Shown here: piece by piece, positions 25,820 through 35,287 of the stretch
How the letters are laid out: the number at the start of each line of letters is the position of its first letter
How positions within the stretch are numbered: position 1 is the first letter of the stretch
From: an uncultured Flavobacteriaceae bacterium
GTDB taxonomy: Bacteria; Bacteroidota; Bacteroidia; Flavobacteriales; Flavobacteriaceae
Direction: 5' to 3'
Assembly: GCA_947500435.1 (NCBI GenBank)
Contig: CANMRV010000002.1
Location: 186,001 to 250,000, forward strand
DNA: 64,000 bases
Translations under genes and position numbers: made by a program
The notes under the pieces: model-generated
Databases searched by the model: none
What the model saw: the letters and a program-made list of their open reading frames with translations, nothing else
What the model was told of the DNA's origin: nothing

Positions 25820-27388
25820 CTATTTCAGAGCATTTGATGCTCTTAGTAATATTGCATTCAAATCAGGACCTTGTATATCCTTATCTAAAGGAAACATCGG
25901 TCTCTTGATATTCTTGTAGCCCAAACGTTCTAAATCTTGATCTACACCTCCTGGAGTCAGCGCCATAATCCATCCTTTCCGTATATCATAGAGTTCAGGT
26001 ACCAAATAACCTATTTTGACCACTAAGATATCTGATTCACGGGGATTCAATTCTAAATCCGTAAAGTCTTCTTCTTTATGATAGGGTTTCCGTTTTTTGG
26101 TGACGATGACATTGATGCTTCCTACCTTTACAACAACTTCAACTTCGGCGTCTCGGTCGCCTTTTTTGATGCTGGTTACAATTCCTTCTAATTTTAAGGG
26201 AGGTGCGAAACGGTCATCTACTTGTGCTCCAGCCATAGCCGATACTTTTCCACCAATACCTACTTTCAAAGCTTCTTCAATTAATTCTGGACCGGGAATG
26301 GAAGCATAAATCAAAGATGGTCCGTTTTCGGATTTGAATTCAGGTCTAGCTAAAATTTGCTGTAAAGTCCAAGTGACATCTCCAGCTCCGCCTGCCGTGG
26401 GATTATCCCCCATGTCGCTTATAATGAAGGGTTGTTCTTTATGCTCCAATGCCATTTTTAAGCTTTCATTCAATGTGGCAACAGGAGCTACAAATTCAAA
26501 CTCGTTTCGAACATCCCAGAAAGCATTGGCCAACTTTTCTGCTCCGATAGTAACTTGTTCTATATCATCGCCAGTGACCATAACTACAGCATGATTACGA
26601 GCTTCATCGGCCCACGCATAACCAATCCATATGGCGGCATCGATAACACCTTCTTGATTTTCAACCGAAGGTATTTGAGCATAAAGACTCTTTCCGGGTT
26701 CAATACGTGTGCTTGTTTTTTCTCCAGGTAAAAGTATAGGAACCGGAATCCATGCTTTGTATTTGGGCTTACCTTTCCCACTTTGAAGGCGGTCTAACAT
26801 ATTCGTTATAGCCCTAGCTTTTGATTCCAAGGCATCTTCATGGGGTGCCATACGGTAGCAGGTGATTAAATCCGAATGTTCAGCCAAACGTTTGGATACA
26901 TTGCCATGTAAATCCATAGATGTAGAAATCAAAACTTCTGTACCGATAACTTCCCGAATACGTTTAATTAAATCACCCTCGGCATCTTCCAAGCCGACCA
27001 CGCTCATTGCGCCGTGTATGTCAAAGAACAACCCGTCATAAGGACCGTTTTCTTTAAGCATTTTCAATGTTTTGTTGACCATTGATTCGTAAGCTTCGCG
27101 AGTAACAATTCCTCCGGGCAATGATTTTCCTAATAAAGTGGGGACCCACTCAGCTCGTTTTCGAATATCCGCATCTTCAGCAAAGAAGGGATAACGATTA
27201 AAAATAGAATCACCAATTCTGGCATGAAACGCCTCTTCATGGGTTTGAGCAGGGGAGAAGGTGCTTGATTCAATGCCTATGCCTGCAATGGCGATACGCG
27301 GTAGTTCTTTTTTAACTTCTTTATTTTCTGATTTGCAGCTTAAAATTAAGATTGTTGCAATGGCTAAGAGGAGTACTTTTTTTTTCAC
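25820..27388 (-). CDS. M81 family metallopeptidase (MlrC-like), lipoprotein, 522 aa
   Basis: Members of M81, such as MlrC, are zinc-type hydrolases first known from microcystin degradation, though most family members have other substrates. Here a lipobox (LILSC, about residue 18) indicates export. The MlrC N-terminal domain carries FFDIHGAMSVVG and SMDLHGNVSKR, with the probable metal His residues, and YRMAPHEDALE. The C-terminal domain has SDMGDNPTAGGAGD. The start is GTG at 27388; no ATG precedes the signal sequence in frame. Divergent from the GMC gene. Substrate unknown. Confidence 0.9.
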   Translation of the reverse strand: MKKKVLLLAIATILILSCKSENKEVKKELPRIAIAGIGIESSTFSPAQTHEEAFHARIGDSIFNRYPFFAEDADIRKRAEWVPTLLGKSLPGGIVTREAYESMVNKTLKMLKENGPYDGLFFDIHGAMSVVGLEDAEGDLIKRIREVIGTEVLISTSMDLHGNVSKRLAEHSDLITCYRMAPHEDALESKARAITNMLDRLQSGKGKPKYKAWIPVPILLPGEKTSTRIEPGKSLYAQIPSVENQEGVIDAAIWIGYAWADEARNHAVVMVTGDDIEQVTIGAEKLANAFWDVRNEFEFVAPVATLNESLKMALEHKEQPFIISDMGDNPTAGGAGDVTWTLQQILARPEFKSENGPSLIYASIPGPELIEEALKVGIGGKVSAMAGAQVDDRFAPPLKLEGIVTSIKKGDRDAEVEVVVKVGSINVIVTKKRKPYHKEEDFTDLELNPRESDILVVKIGYLVPELYDIRKGWIMALTPGGVDQDLERLGYKNIKRPMFPLDKDIQGPDLNAILLRASNALK

Positions 27389-27525
27389 TTCGAAATCTAT
27401 TTGGTTGGATGTTGATACAATTAAGGAATATGTTTAAAGATAGTCCAATTTTTATTTTTTGGAAGCTCCCATTTTTTGCCTTCAAGATTTTTAATTCCTA
27501 TCTTCAAAAACCAATACCGATTCAT

Positions 27526-29226
27526 ATGGCCAACTACAATATAGACGCAAAAAAAGAACTTACTTATGACGCTATAGTTATCGGTTCAGGTATCAGCGGT
27601 GGATGGGCCGCAAAAGAACTTTGCGAAAAGGGACTCAAAACCCTAGTTCTCGAACGCGGAAGAATCGTTGAGCATGTCAAAGATTATCCCACAATGAATT
27701 TAGATCCATGGGATACCGAACTCAGGGGTGGACTGACTCCTGAACAAAAAAAGAAACATCAAGTAAGTATGCGTTCGAATTGGGTGGGTACTGATACGGC
27801 CCATTTCTGGGCGGATGACGAGGCGAATCCTTATACCGAAGTGAAACCCTTTTTATGGCTGCGTGGACATCAAATGGGAGGACGGTCTTTACTTTGGGGA
27901 AAGCAAACTTACAGATGGAGTGATTTGGATTTTGAGGCAAATGCCAAAGATGGTCACGGAGTCGATTGGCCCATGCGATACAAGGATATTGAGCCTTGGT
28001 ACACCCATGTCGAGAAATTTGCAGGTATTAGCGGAGAACCTCTGGGACTTCCTCAATTACCAGACAGTCATTTTTTACCACCAATGGAACTCAATTGCGT
28101 AGAGAAACATGTAAAAAGTAGAATTGAGAAAGAATTTGATGGGAGACATTTAATTATAGGAAGGTGCGCCCATCTCACGGTACCGCATAACGGAAGGGGA
28201 CAATGTCAAAATCGAAATCGCTGTAGTCGAGGCTGCCCTTATGGAGCTTACTTCAGCAGTAATTCGGTTACCCTTCCTGCAGCACACGCCACAGGTAATT
28301 TAACGATACGACCATTTTCGATTGTACAGTCGATTATTTACGATGATACTAAAGGAAAAGCTACTGGCGTTCGTATTATCGATGCAGAGACTAATGAAGA
28401 CATCGAATATTCTGCAAAAGTTATTTTCTGTAATGCTTCAACTTTGAGTACGACGCAGATTTTACTGAATTCAAAATCAAATCGATTCGAAAACGGACTT
28501 GGAAATGATAGTGGCGAACTTGGCCACAACCTTATGGACCATACATATCGGGTGGGAGCAATGGGAAAAGTAGAAGGGTTTGAGGATAAATATTATAAAG
28601 GGAGACGTCCTAACGGGATTTATATTCCAAGATATTGGAATATAGATGAAAAATCTAAAAACGATAAGTTTTTGCGCGGATTTGGGTATCAAGGAGGTGG
28701 TTACCGTGGAGGAAATGCCGCCAACATTGAGGATTTTGGAGCAGATTACAAAGACAGTATTCTAAAACCTGGTCCATGGGAATTCTTTATTACGGGCTTT
28801 GCCGAATGTTTGCCTTATCATGATAATCAAGTTAGTTTGAATGCTGATGTTTTGGATAAATGGGGACAACCTACTTTAGCCATCGATGCGGAATTCAAGG
28901 AAAACGAAAAAGCGGCTAACAAACAAATTCAGGAAGATGGAGTAGAAATGCTCGAAAAATCAGGATTAAAGGATATTATCGGCTTTGATAACGAACACCC
29001 ACCTGGTTATGGAGTACATGAAATGGGTACGGCTCGAATGGGTCTAGACCCTAAGACTTCTGTGTTGAACGGTTTTAACCAAGTTCATGCTGCCAAGAAT
29101 GTTTTCGTTACCGATGGCGCTTGTATGACTTCATCTTCTTGTGTGAATCCGTCATTGACCTATATGGCTATTACAGCTAGAGCTGCAAATCATGCGGTAG
29201 CTGAATTAAAAAAAATGAATCTTTAA
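27526..29226 (+). CDS. GMC family oxidoreductase (catalytic flavoprotein), 566 aa
   Basis: The FAD-binding motif GSGISGGWAAKELC opens the protein a few residues in, and the C-terminal GMC domain has HEMGTARMG and SSCVNPSLTYMAI, with the catalytic His/Asn pair. A cysteine-rich segment (GQCQNRNRCSRGCPYGA) is typical of the branch linked to gluconate 2-dehydrogenase. The ATG at 27526 is chosen: an ATG at 27352 would add 58 residues and overlap the divergent M81 gene by 37 bases. It has no signal peptide of its own; the partner gene 3 bases downstream supplies a Tat signal. The substrate is probably a sugar or sugar alcohol, by family. Confidence 0.92.
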   Translation: MANYNIDAKKELTYDAIVIGSGISGGWAAKELCEKGLKTLVLERGRIVEHVKDYPTMNLDPWDTELRGGLTPEQKKKHQVSMRSNWVGTDTAHFWADDEANPYTEVKPFLWLRGHQMGGRSLLWGKQTYRWSDLDFEANAKDGHGVDWPMRYKDIEPWYTHVEKFAGISGEPLGLPQLPDSHFLPPMELNCVEKHVKSRIEKEFDGRHLIIGRCAHLTVPHNGRGQCQNRNRCSRGCPYGAYFSSNSVTLPAAHATGNLTIRPFSIVQSIIYDDTKGKATGVRIIDAETNEDIEYSAKVIFCNASTLSTTQILLNSKSNRFENGLGNDSGELGHNLMDHTYRVGAMGKVEGFEDKYYKGRRPNGIYIPRYWNIDEKSKNDKFLRGFGYQGGGYRGGNAANIEDFGADYKDSILKPGPWEFFITGFAECLPYHDNQVSLNADVLDKWGQPTLAIDAEFKENEKAANKQIQEDGVEMLEKSGLKDIIGFDNEHPPGYGVHEMGTARMGLDPKTSVLNGFNQVHAAKNVFVTDGACMTSSSCVNPSLTYMAITARAANHAVAELKKMNL

Positions 29227-29229
29227 ACG

Positions 29230-29826
29230 ATGGATAGAAGAAAAGCACTTAAGAAAACCGGATTGTTAGCAGGGGCAGCTCTTGCTACGCCATCAATTCT
29301 TTCATTATTACAAGCTTGCAAGAGTGAGCCAAGATTGACTTGGAAGCCTGAATTCTTTACCCATGATGAAGCAAGCACAATAGGTACTTTGGTCGATATG
29401 ATTTTACCACGAACGGATACACCAGGAGCCTTGGATGTAAAAGTGGATGTCTTCATCGATAAGGTCATTGCTCAGACCTATGATGAGATAGGCCAGCAAA
29501 ACATACGGAATGAAATTGCTATTTTCAATAAACGCTGTGCGGAGAATTTCGGTGCTGCCTTTGCAAGCCTTGATGAATCCAAAAAAGTTGAGGTTTTAAG
29601 AGCTGAAGAAAAATCGTCAGGAAAATTTAATCCCGGAGTTTGGGGTACAACTATTGGAACACAAGAACCAATTGGTTTTTATCGTTCGATGAAATCAATG
29701 GCCATATGGGCTTATTTTACTTCAGGAGAAATAGGGGAGAAGGTTTTGAATTATGACCCGATTCCAGGGGAATATGACGGATGCAAACCACTTTCTGAAG
29801 TAGGGAATAGATGGAGTTTAGGATAA
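29230..29826 (+). CDS. Gluconate 2-dehydrogenase subunit 3 family protein, 198 aa
   Basis: The N-terminus has a twin-arginine motif (DRRKALKKTG) and a hydrophobic core ending in LLQACKS, so it is a predicted Tat-exported lipoprotein. The gluconate-2-dehydrogenase subunit 3 domain follows, with EASTIGTLVDMILPRTDTPGALD (in part) and VEVLRAEEKSSG. It starts 3 bases after the GMC stop. Such small subunits pair with GMC flavoproteins as membrane-bound dehydrogenases and are thought to carry the folded large subunit out. No haem c-binding CxxCH is seen, and no cytochrome c gene adjoins. Confidence 0.9.
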   Translation: MDRRKALKKTGLLAGAALATPSILSLLQACKSEPRLTWKPEFFTHDEASTIGTLVDMILPRTDTPGALDVKVDVFIDKVIAQTYDEIGQQNIRNEIAIFNKRCAENFGAAFASLDESKKVEVLRAEEKSSGKFNPGVWGTTIGTQEPIGFYRSMKSMAIWAYFTSGEIGEKVLNYDPIPGEYDGCKPLSEVGNRWSLG

Positions 29827-29837
29827 TGAAGCAAGCT

Positions 29838-30197
29838 CTATTTGTGCTTTTCCCATTTCACAGGACTCACATCATCATGATTTAAAACGCGGAGTTCATC
29901 ACGGTCAATGCGCATAACAAGTTTGCATTCCGGGTCCGGGCAGACCACTCGGGCATCAGTTTCCATCCAATCTGCAGGATGATTTTTACGTTGTTTGGTA
30001 GGCAATAGCGGCAAGGTTGATTGTAAGGCATACAAGCAGAAATCTGATTTTTCTGGTATAGAGAGTTTTCCACCTTTGAGGTGAAACTTATCACCAACGG
30101 TCATATTACAGGTACAATTGCCTTCAATTTTTTCAACTACGATCGTTAAATCGTAAAGTTCAAATTGGTCATCCCTGAGTTCTTTTTCTTTATCCAT
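29838..30197 (-). CDS. TIGR04076 family protein, 119 aa
   Basis: A small cytoplasmic protein matching the TIGR04076 pattern: YDLTIVVEKIEGNCTCNMTVGD, in part, GKLSIPEKSDFCLYALQSTLPLL, in part, and a DARVVCPDPEC segment. It has seven cysteines, several of which could bind a metal; function unknown. It starts inside the end of the NhaC-family gene (8-base overlap), so it is probably translated from the same transcript. Convergent with the GMC operon, 11 bases away. Confidence 0.85.
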   Translation of the reverse strand: MDKEKELRDDQFELYDLTIVVEKIEGNCTCNMTVGDKFHLKGGKLSIPEKSDFCLYALQSTLPLLPTKQRKNHPADWMETDARVVCPDPECKLVMRIDRDELRVLNHDDVSPVKWEKHK

Positions 30198-31596
30198 TGT
30201 CTTTTATCTTTTTAGTCCTTCCCCATCCAAAGAGCAAGGTAATTAATGCCATGAGAAGTAAGCCCCAAGACATAAAATTATACAGTCCTACCTCTAATGG
30301 ACTTACCTGAGGAATGTCAAATTCTTGTCCGGTGTTGGTCATATTCGCCATTAGAATTACCGGAATAAAATAGGGCAAAACAAAAGGAAATATGCAGGCA
30401 ATCAGGCTCAGTAAATTAGCTCGCCTGATTTTTGATACGCCAAGTTGCGTTCCTGTTTTTTTTGTAAAATCGGTGACCATTAAAATAGCAACTATGCTAT
30501 GCGTTGTCAATAAAACTGCAATACTCATCACTGTCGCAATCCAACCTTCTGCATGTTTTTTGGTTTTTGCTCTTGCTGCGGCAAAATCTACCAAACGATT
30601 CATAAGTCCGCTTGCCTTTAACGTCGCTACCAATCCCATTAAAAGGATAGTGAAAAAACTTAAGCCAACAGCTCTATTGATTCCATCGATAACAAAACTT
30701 TTGGCTGCAAAATTTTTCAAGTCCAATGATATGATTTGATCTAGCGGAAGTAGTCCTAAAGCAAAACCTAAAATTGTTCCGAATAATAACCCAAATAAGA
30801 GTCCGTGCAATAGATGTTTCCCTTTCAGGAAGAGGTATATGATAAACGCAGGTACCAGCAACATAGGTAGGCCCTTCGGACTGCCCAGCGTTTCTGTCTC
30901 ACTAATTTTCATTTCAGCACCGTTGCCAAAAGCAACAATTGAATAACATACCAAAGCAAATATTGCTGCCGGAAGCACATATTTCAATCTACTTTTAATA
31001 GTAGCTCCAATTTCGGCATCTTGGCTTAAAGCACTAGCAATAGTGGTATCAGAAATCGGAGCGATAAAATCGCCAAAGGTTGCTCCACCAATTATAGCTC
31101 CGGCAAGTGCTGGTAAATGCGCGCCCAGAATTCCTCCCGTAGGATAGAGCAGGGGACTGCAAATTAAAATTGTAGCAAAACTTGACCCAGTGGAGAGCGA
31201 AACAATACAGCAGATAATAAATGTAGCAATTATAAAACCTGTACCTGAAAGGTTTATTTGGTCAGATATCCAAATAAGAGCTTCTACAAAACCTGTTAGT
31301 GTCATTAGTATACCTATGATGGAGGCCAAAATCCAGGCAGTAATCATAATCATCACTATTTTCTGGGACATACCAGAAATAACAACTTCTGAAAAAGCAG
31401 AACGGTCTTTACATAGCATAAGACCTAAGCCTAAAGCTAAAATAAGAACAGGCCAAAACCCACGTTCATCAGGAGCACCAGAAAGCGCAATGGTTATTAC
31501 CCCAGTTACGAAAACCAAAAAAGGCAGCAATGCGCCAAAGGCACCACCGTAGAATTGGATTTGTGGGAGTTTTTCTTGTGTAGCTTCCAGTTTCAA
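30190..31596 (-). CDS. NhaC-family Na+/H+ antiporter-like transporter, 468 aa
   Basis: About 11-12 hydrophobic helices across the whole length, with the family segments GGATFGDFIAPISDTTIASA and LSTGSSFATILICSPLLYP (in part). NhaC-type proteins exchange protons for sodium or for small anionic substrates such as malate. The start is TTG at 31596, two bases after the stop of the aldo/keto reductase gene; no in-frame ATG occurs before the first helix. It lies in an operon AKR, NhaC-like, TIGR04076. The context of small-metabolite enzymes suggests an organic-acid/ion exchanger, which is inference. Confidence 0.9.
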   Translation of the reverse strand: MKLEATQEKLPQIQFYGGAFGALLPFLVFVTGVITIALSGAPDERGFWPVLILALGLGLMLCKDRSAFSEVVISGMSQKIVMIMITAWILASIIGILMTLTGFVEALIWISDQINLSGTGFIIATFIICCIVSLSTGSSFATILICSPLLYPTGGILGAHLPALAGAIIGGATFGDFIAPISDTTIASALSQDAEIGATIKSRLKYVLPAAIFALVCYSIVAFGNGAEMKISETETLGSPKGLPMLLVPAFIIYLFLKGKHLLHGLLFGLLFGTILGFALGLLPLDQIISLDLKNFAAKSFVIDGINRAVGLSFFTILLMGLVATLKASGLMNRLVDFAAARAKTKKHAEGWIATVMSIAVLLTTHSIVAILMVTDFTKKTGTQLGVSKIRRANLLSLIACIFPFVLPYFIPVILMANMTNTGQEFDIPQVSPLEVGLYNFMSWGLLLMALITLLFGWGRTKKIKDNG

Positions 31597-31598
31597 GA

Positions 31599-32642
31599 TT
31601 AATCTTCGTTAAGGTTGTATTTCATTATTGAACCATGTTTACCAGTCTTATCGCGTTCCAATTCGTAAAAAGTCCCATTAGGGCCTTGACTTTGCACGAC
31701 GATAGTTTCTATTTTGTTTAAGTCATTTTCATCCAAAGAAAATCCATTTAACTTTTGTAAACTTTCCAAATGATTCCGGTTACGGGCACCGACAATAATA
31801 CCGCCTACCATAGGTTTTTGAAGAATGTATTTACAGGCTACTTCTGCAATACCGACCTCATATCGATTTGCGATATCGCAAAGTGTTTCCAATGCTTTTT
31901 GAAATAACTTATAACCACCAAACTCATCGATAATTAATCTGTATTTGGTTAACGAACGGTTCTCGAATGGAGGAATGGGGTCGGGAGCTCCCAAATAACG
32001 GTCACTAAGAAATCCGCCTGCTACAGTTCCGTAACAGAGGTAAGGCATATTATATTTTTCAGCAACGGCGGTCATGTTGTTTTCTACACGCCGGTCGAGA
32101 ACTGAATATTGAACTTGATTCGAAGCGATATTGACTCCTGCGTCAATCATTTCCTTTATACGTTGTGTGTCGAAATTCGTAATACCTAAGAATCGGATTT
32201 TGCCGGCTTTCTGTAATTCAGATAAGTGTACCGCCGTTTCTAAATACTTCGGAAATTGATAATCCCACCAAGCGAATTGGACCAAATCAAGTTGTTCAAC
32301 ACCCAAACGTTTTAGGGAACGGTCGATAATACAGGTAGTTTCATCTTTTGTAAGTGTTGCCAAAGCTCCATAGTCAGGTACATATTTCGTATGGACTTGA
32401 ATCGGAGAAAGTTCTCCAGCACGGAATTCATCTTGATGCTTCTTTCGAAACTTACCAATAAGTTCTTCCACACCCGTATAAATATCCGCACAGTCGAAGG
32501 TGGTGATTCCGGCTTTTACAAAATGAAGCATATCTTCTAATGCTTGCTCCACAGTAATGTTTCCATGACCTCCTGCCAAATGCCATCCTCCTTTTACAAC
32601 TCTGGAAATAGAATAGCCAGGTTGTAGTTCTATTCGCTCCAT
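31599..32642 (-). CDS. Aldo/keto reductase, 347 aa
   Basis: An NAD(P)-dependent (alpha/beta)8 barrel enzyme. The AKR residues are seen as DCADIYTGVEELIGKF (Asp and Tyr) and HTKYVPDYG (Lys), followed by IDRSLKRLGVEQLDLVQFAWWDY (in part), NFDTQRIKEM and GIIVGARNRNHLESL. Lower conservation than in standard AKRs suggests the L-fucose-dehydrogenase-like branch. First gene of an operon with an NhaC-like transporter and a TIGR04076 protein, two bases apart. The substrate is not set by sequence. Confidence 0.9.
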   Translation of the reverse strand: MERIELQPGYSISRVVKGGWHLAGGHGNITVEQALEDMLHFVKAGITTFDCADIYTGVEELIGKFRKKHQDEFRAGELSPIQVHTKYVPDYGALATLTKDETTCIIDRSLKRLGVEQLDLVQFAWWDYQFPKYLETAVHLSELQKAGKIRFLGITNFDTQRIKEMIDAGVNIASNQVQYSVLDRRVENNMTAVAEKYNMPYLCYGTVAGGFLSDRYLGAPDPIPPFENRSLTKYRLIIDEFGGYKLFQKALETLCDIANRYEVGIAEVACKYILQKPMVGGIIVGARNRNHLESLQKLNGFSLDENDLNKIETIVVQSQGPNGTFYELERDKTGKHGSIMKYNLNED

Positions 32643-32738
32643 AAATAATTTTAAATTGAAATTATCGACTGACCTTCAGGCTCTGGTCTTTGGCAAGAAA
32701 GATAGGAATTTAGAAGGAGATTGTATCTTCGGAGTTCT

Positions 32739-32746
32739 TAACTTTG
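32739..32746 (+). promoter_or_regulatory. Putative -7 element (TAACTTTG) very close to the nudK GTG start
   Basis: Exact TAnnTTTG match only 4 bases before the GTG start of nudK, with a TTG at 32721-32723 (15 bases upstream, short for the spacing). If it is used, the transcript would begin at or near the start codon (leaderless). Confidence 0.35.
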
Positions 32747-32750
32747 TAAT

Positions 32751-33335
32751 GTGAAAAACGGAAAAATCAAAAACATTGAAAAAATCCTCTTGTCCGACAA
32801 CTGGTATACTCTGAACAAATTCAAGTTCGACTATCAAAAAGAAGACGGCACGTGGGAAACCCAGGAACGGGAAGCTTATGATCGCGGGAATGGAGCAACA
32901 ATATTGCTCTACAATAAGGAAAAAGGCTCGGTTATTTTAACAAAGCAGTTTCGGATGACAACTTATGTAAATGGAAATGAAGATGGAATGCTTATTGAGA
33001 CCTGTGCTGGTCTAATGGATAATGATACTCCTGAAGAAGCGATTAGGCGTGAGGCTGAAGAAGAGACAGGTTATCGGGTTCACGACGTACAGAAAATTTT
33101 TGAATGCTACATGTCTCCAGGGTCGGTTACTGAAATTGTACATTTCTTTTTAGGCGAGTACGATGACCGAATGAAAGTTGGTGAAGGTGGAGGTGCTGAT
33201 AATGAAACCGAAAATATTGAAGTATTGGAATATCCTTTTGAAACAGCAATACAAATGATGACAACTGGTGAAATACGGGATGCCAAAACCATTATGTTGC
33301 TACAGTACGCCCAAATTCATGGGATAGTTTCTTAA
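32751..33335 (+). CDS. nudK: NUDIX hydrolase, GDP-mannose pyrophosphatase type
   Basis: Homologous to NudK, which splits GDP-mannose and related nucleotide sugars. The motifs match: [25 protein letters not shown], the Nudix box [23 protein letters not shown] in shortened form, in which the NudK-type start LxDND replaces the usual Gly/Glu positions, and [19 protein letters not shown] (in part). Start codon GTG at 32751; alignment with NudK from memory places IEKILLSDN just where the enzyme begins, and no upstream ATG is in frame. It is followed by msrA 22 bases later. A hydrolase for sugar nucleotides in the cytoplasm. Confidence 0.92.
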   Translation: MKNGKIKNIEKILLSDNWYTLNKFKFDYQKEDGTWETQEREAYDRGNGATILLYNKEKGSVILTKQFRMTTYVNGNEDGMLIETCAGLMDNDTPEEAIRREAEEETGYRVHDVQKIFECYMSPGSVTEIVHFFLGEYDDRMKVGEGGGADNETENIEVLEYPFETAIQMMTTGEIRDAKTIMLLQYAQIHGIVS

Positions 33336-33357
33336 GGGGTTTGCGACTATATCTTAT

Positions 33358-33861
33358 ATGGAATCATTACATAAAATTGGCTTGGGTGGTGGCTGCCATT
33401 GGTGTACTGAAGCTGTTTTTCAATCTCTAAAAGGAGTTCACAAGGTAGAACAAGGTTTTGTAGCGTCTGAGAAAGAGAATTCTAGCTTTTCTGAGGCTGT
33501 AATTGTCCATTTTGATAATAGTAAAATTTCTTTGAAGGATTTGATTGCTATCCATTTGCACACCCATAAAAGTACTTCTGAACATTCGATGCGGAGCAAA
33601 TATCGTTCGGCGATTTATATTTTCAGTGAAAAGGATGAGACACTTACAACTAAAATTTTATCAGATTTAGAAGATGATTTTGAAAGGAAGCTAATTACGC
33701 AAGTACTTCCCTTTAAGGCTTTCAAACCTTCGGATGAAATGTTTCAGAACTATTACTATTCAAATAAGCAAAAGCCCTTTTGTGAAACGTACATTAACCC
33801 AAAATTGAAGTTGCTTTTAGACCGGTTTTCTAAGCATGTAGATTCAAAGAAGCTTGTTTAA
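33358..33861 (+). CDS. msrA: Divergent peptide-methionine (S)-S-oxide reductase (MsrA-like), 167 aa
   Basis: The catalytic motif GCHWCTEAVF (Cys13, Cys16, Glu18) matches MsrA GCFWCTEAVF with His for Phe. Downstream, the standard GYxGG, PTY and TGHAE segments are not recognisable: residues 34-53 read GFVASEKENSSFSEAVIVHF. The HDPT segment is replaced by HTHKST, while KYRSAIY is kept. It is shorter than many MsrA (about 180). Family repairs oxidised methionine using thioredoxin. The catalytic Cys and Glu argue for activity; loss of the Asp/Tyr substrate motifs is odd. Follows nudK by 22 bases and overlaps the convergent dacB-type gene by 4 bases. Confidence 0.8.
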   Translation: MESLHKIGLGGGCHWCTEAVFQSLKGVHKVEQGFVASEKENSSFSEAVIVHFDNSKISLKDLIAIHLHTHKSTSEHSMRSKYRSAIYIFSEKDETLTTKILSDLEDDFERKLITQVLPFKAFKPSDEMFQNYYYSNKQKPFCETYINPKLKLLLDRFSKHVDSKKLV

Positions 33862-35123
33862 TAGTTATCTCGAATATCCTCAAAAATCTGTTCCATGCGT
33901 TTTTTTACCTCTGATGAAGGTTCTCTAAAATGATTGTTCATAAAGCTGAAAATCAAGGTTTTGTCCGACTTTGTGATGAGGTATCCACTTATATTATGGT
34001 TGTTACCCACACTTCCCGTTTTTGCAAATAGATAGGGTTCTGGATTTCCCGGATACCAATCTTTTAAAGTTCCTTGACCTCCTGTAGGGAAAAAACTCAA
34101 CAAACGTTCCTTTGGAATATCTTGATACATTTTACTCAAAACATGCACCATGGATTCAGGTGTAAATAGATTATATCTTGAGAGTCCCGAACCATCAACC
34201 CATCTTGGTTGCTGTTTTAAATCTGCCAATTCATTTTCCAAAATATATTCACGGACTTTAGAGCTATTCAGTGTATCGGAAAGTGTTGATGAACATAGTA
34301 GCAGCAATTGTTCCGCCAAAAAATTGTCGCTTTCAATCATCATACGTTTATACACAGAATCCACTGGGACACTATATTTGATTCTTTTTTCTCCCTCTGG
34401 CAGTTTCGTAGCGATTTTCACAATCTTACCCAGGACCTTTGCAAGTAATTTTTTGGTTAAAGCGGTGTCAGCTTTAAATGGAACTTCTAAAGTTTCTTTT
34501 CGTGAAGGTCCGTAGTAGAAAGTATTCTTTTGCAATTCCCGATTTCGGCTAAAATTAATCCGAATAACACTGTCTTGAAAGTATGAAGGAGTCACTTTCA
34601 CGGGACTTGAAGCCTTAATTGTAGTTACATTTCCATAGAGTGGGAAAGGTCCTTTTTCAGGTTGAAAATAGTACTGGTAATCTTCCCAAGCCCAACCTGG
34701 ACCGAACTTTTCATCTTGAAAATTGTTGAGATGTATGGATATGTTGTCATATTTCTTTAAAAAATCAAGTGTTTTATTATGCTCGAAATACGAATGTAAA
34801 AGGGTGGGGTCTCCCGTACCTTCTATATAAAGTGTATCGTTTTGTTGAATATATTTCAAGGCGGGAATGCTGTCAGATAAATGTTGTAATGCGGTAAAGA
34901 GCGTAAAAATTTTGGTATTGCTGGCTGGGGTAAAGTACTTTTCACCGTTAAAATTCAACAATGTGTCTTTATTTTGTGGATTTACCACTAGAAACCCAGT
35001 AAATTGATTGTCATAAAATTCTGAGTTAAAGACCTTTTGAGTACTTTTTTGAATGCCACGTTTTGTACTCGAACACCCTATTATAAGGGAGGAAAATAGA
35101 AAGTACAGGATTAGCCTTTTCAT
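33858..35123 (-). CDS. dacB: D-alanyl-D-alanine carboxypeptidase/endopeptidase (PBP4, S13 family), lipoprotein, 421 aa
   Basis: A lipobox (LIIGC, Cys17) anchors it in the envelope. The penicillin-binding motifs are SxxK with Ser68 (ASNTK), SxN as SDN in MIESDNFLAEQL, and KTG in FAKTGSVGN. The long insert between the first two motifs is typical of S13. It cuts the terminal D-Ala from peptidoglycan peptides or their cross-links. Single gene, divergent from a small 65-residue gene. The call to family is firm; the physiological role (growth or recycling) is not decided. Confidence 0.93.
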   Translation of the reverse strand: MKRLILYFLFSSLIIGCSSTKRGIQKSTQKVFNSEFYDNQFTGFLVVNPQNKDTLLNFNGEKYFTPASNTKIFTLFTALQHLSDSIPALKYIQQNDTLYIEGTGDPTLLHSYFEHNKTLDFLKKYDNISIHLNNFQDEKFGPGWAWEDYQYYFQPEKGPFPLYGNVTTIKASSPVKVTPSYFQDSVIRINFSRNRELQKNTFYYGPSRKETLEVPFKADTALTKKLLAKVLGKIVKIATKLPEGEKRIKYSVPVDSVYKRMMIESDNFLAEQLLLLCSSTLSDTLNSSKVREYILENELADLKQQPRWVDGSGLSRYNLFTPESMVHVLSKMYQDIPKERLLSFFPTGGQGTLKDWYPGNPEPYLFAKTGSVGNNHNISGYLITKSDKTLIFSFMNNHFREPSSEVKKRMEQIFEDIRDNY

Positions 35124-35287
35124 GAAGTTAAAAGTAAGAAAATAAGTGCCTTAGCAGGACTGAATTAGTTTAACGTGAATTTATCTAATTTTTAACAAAA
35201 TCGTAGCAATAACATATATACTTTTCTGTTTAACTTTAGGGAGGTTAAATGCCCAAAGAACTACTAATTAATTAAACATTTTGAAAT

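Noticed and set aside
27352-27525. Upstream N-terminal extension of the GMC oxidoreductase
   Set aside because: The extension overlaps the divergent M81 gene, is hydrophobic and unlike the family; the ATG at 27526 gives the standard N-terminus.
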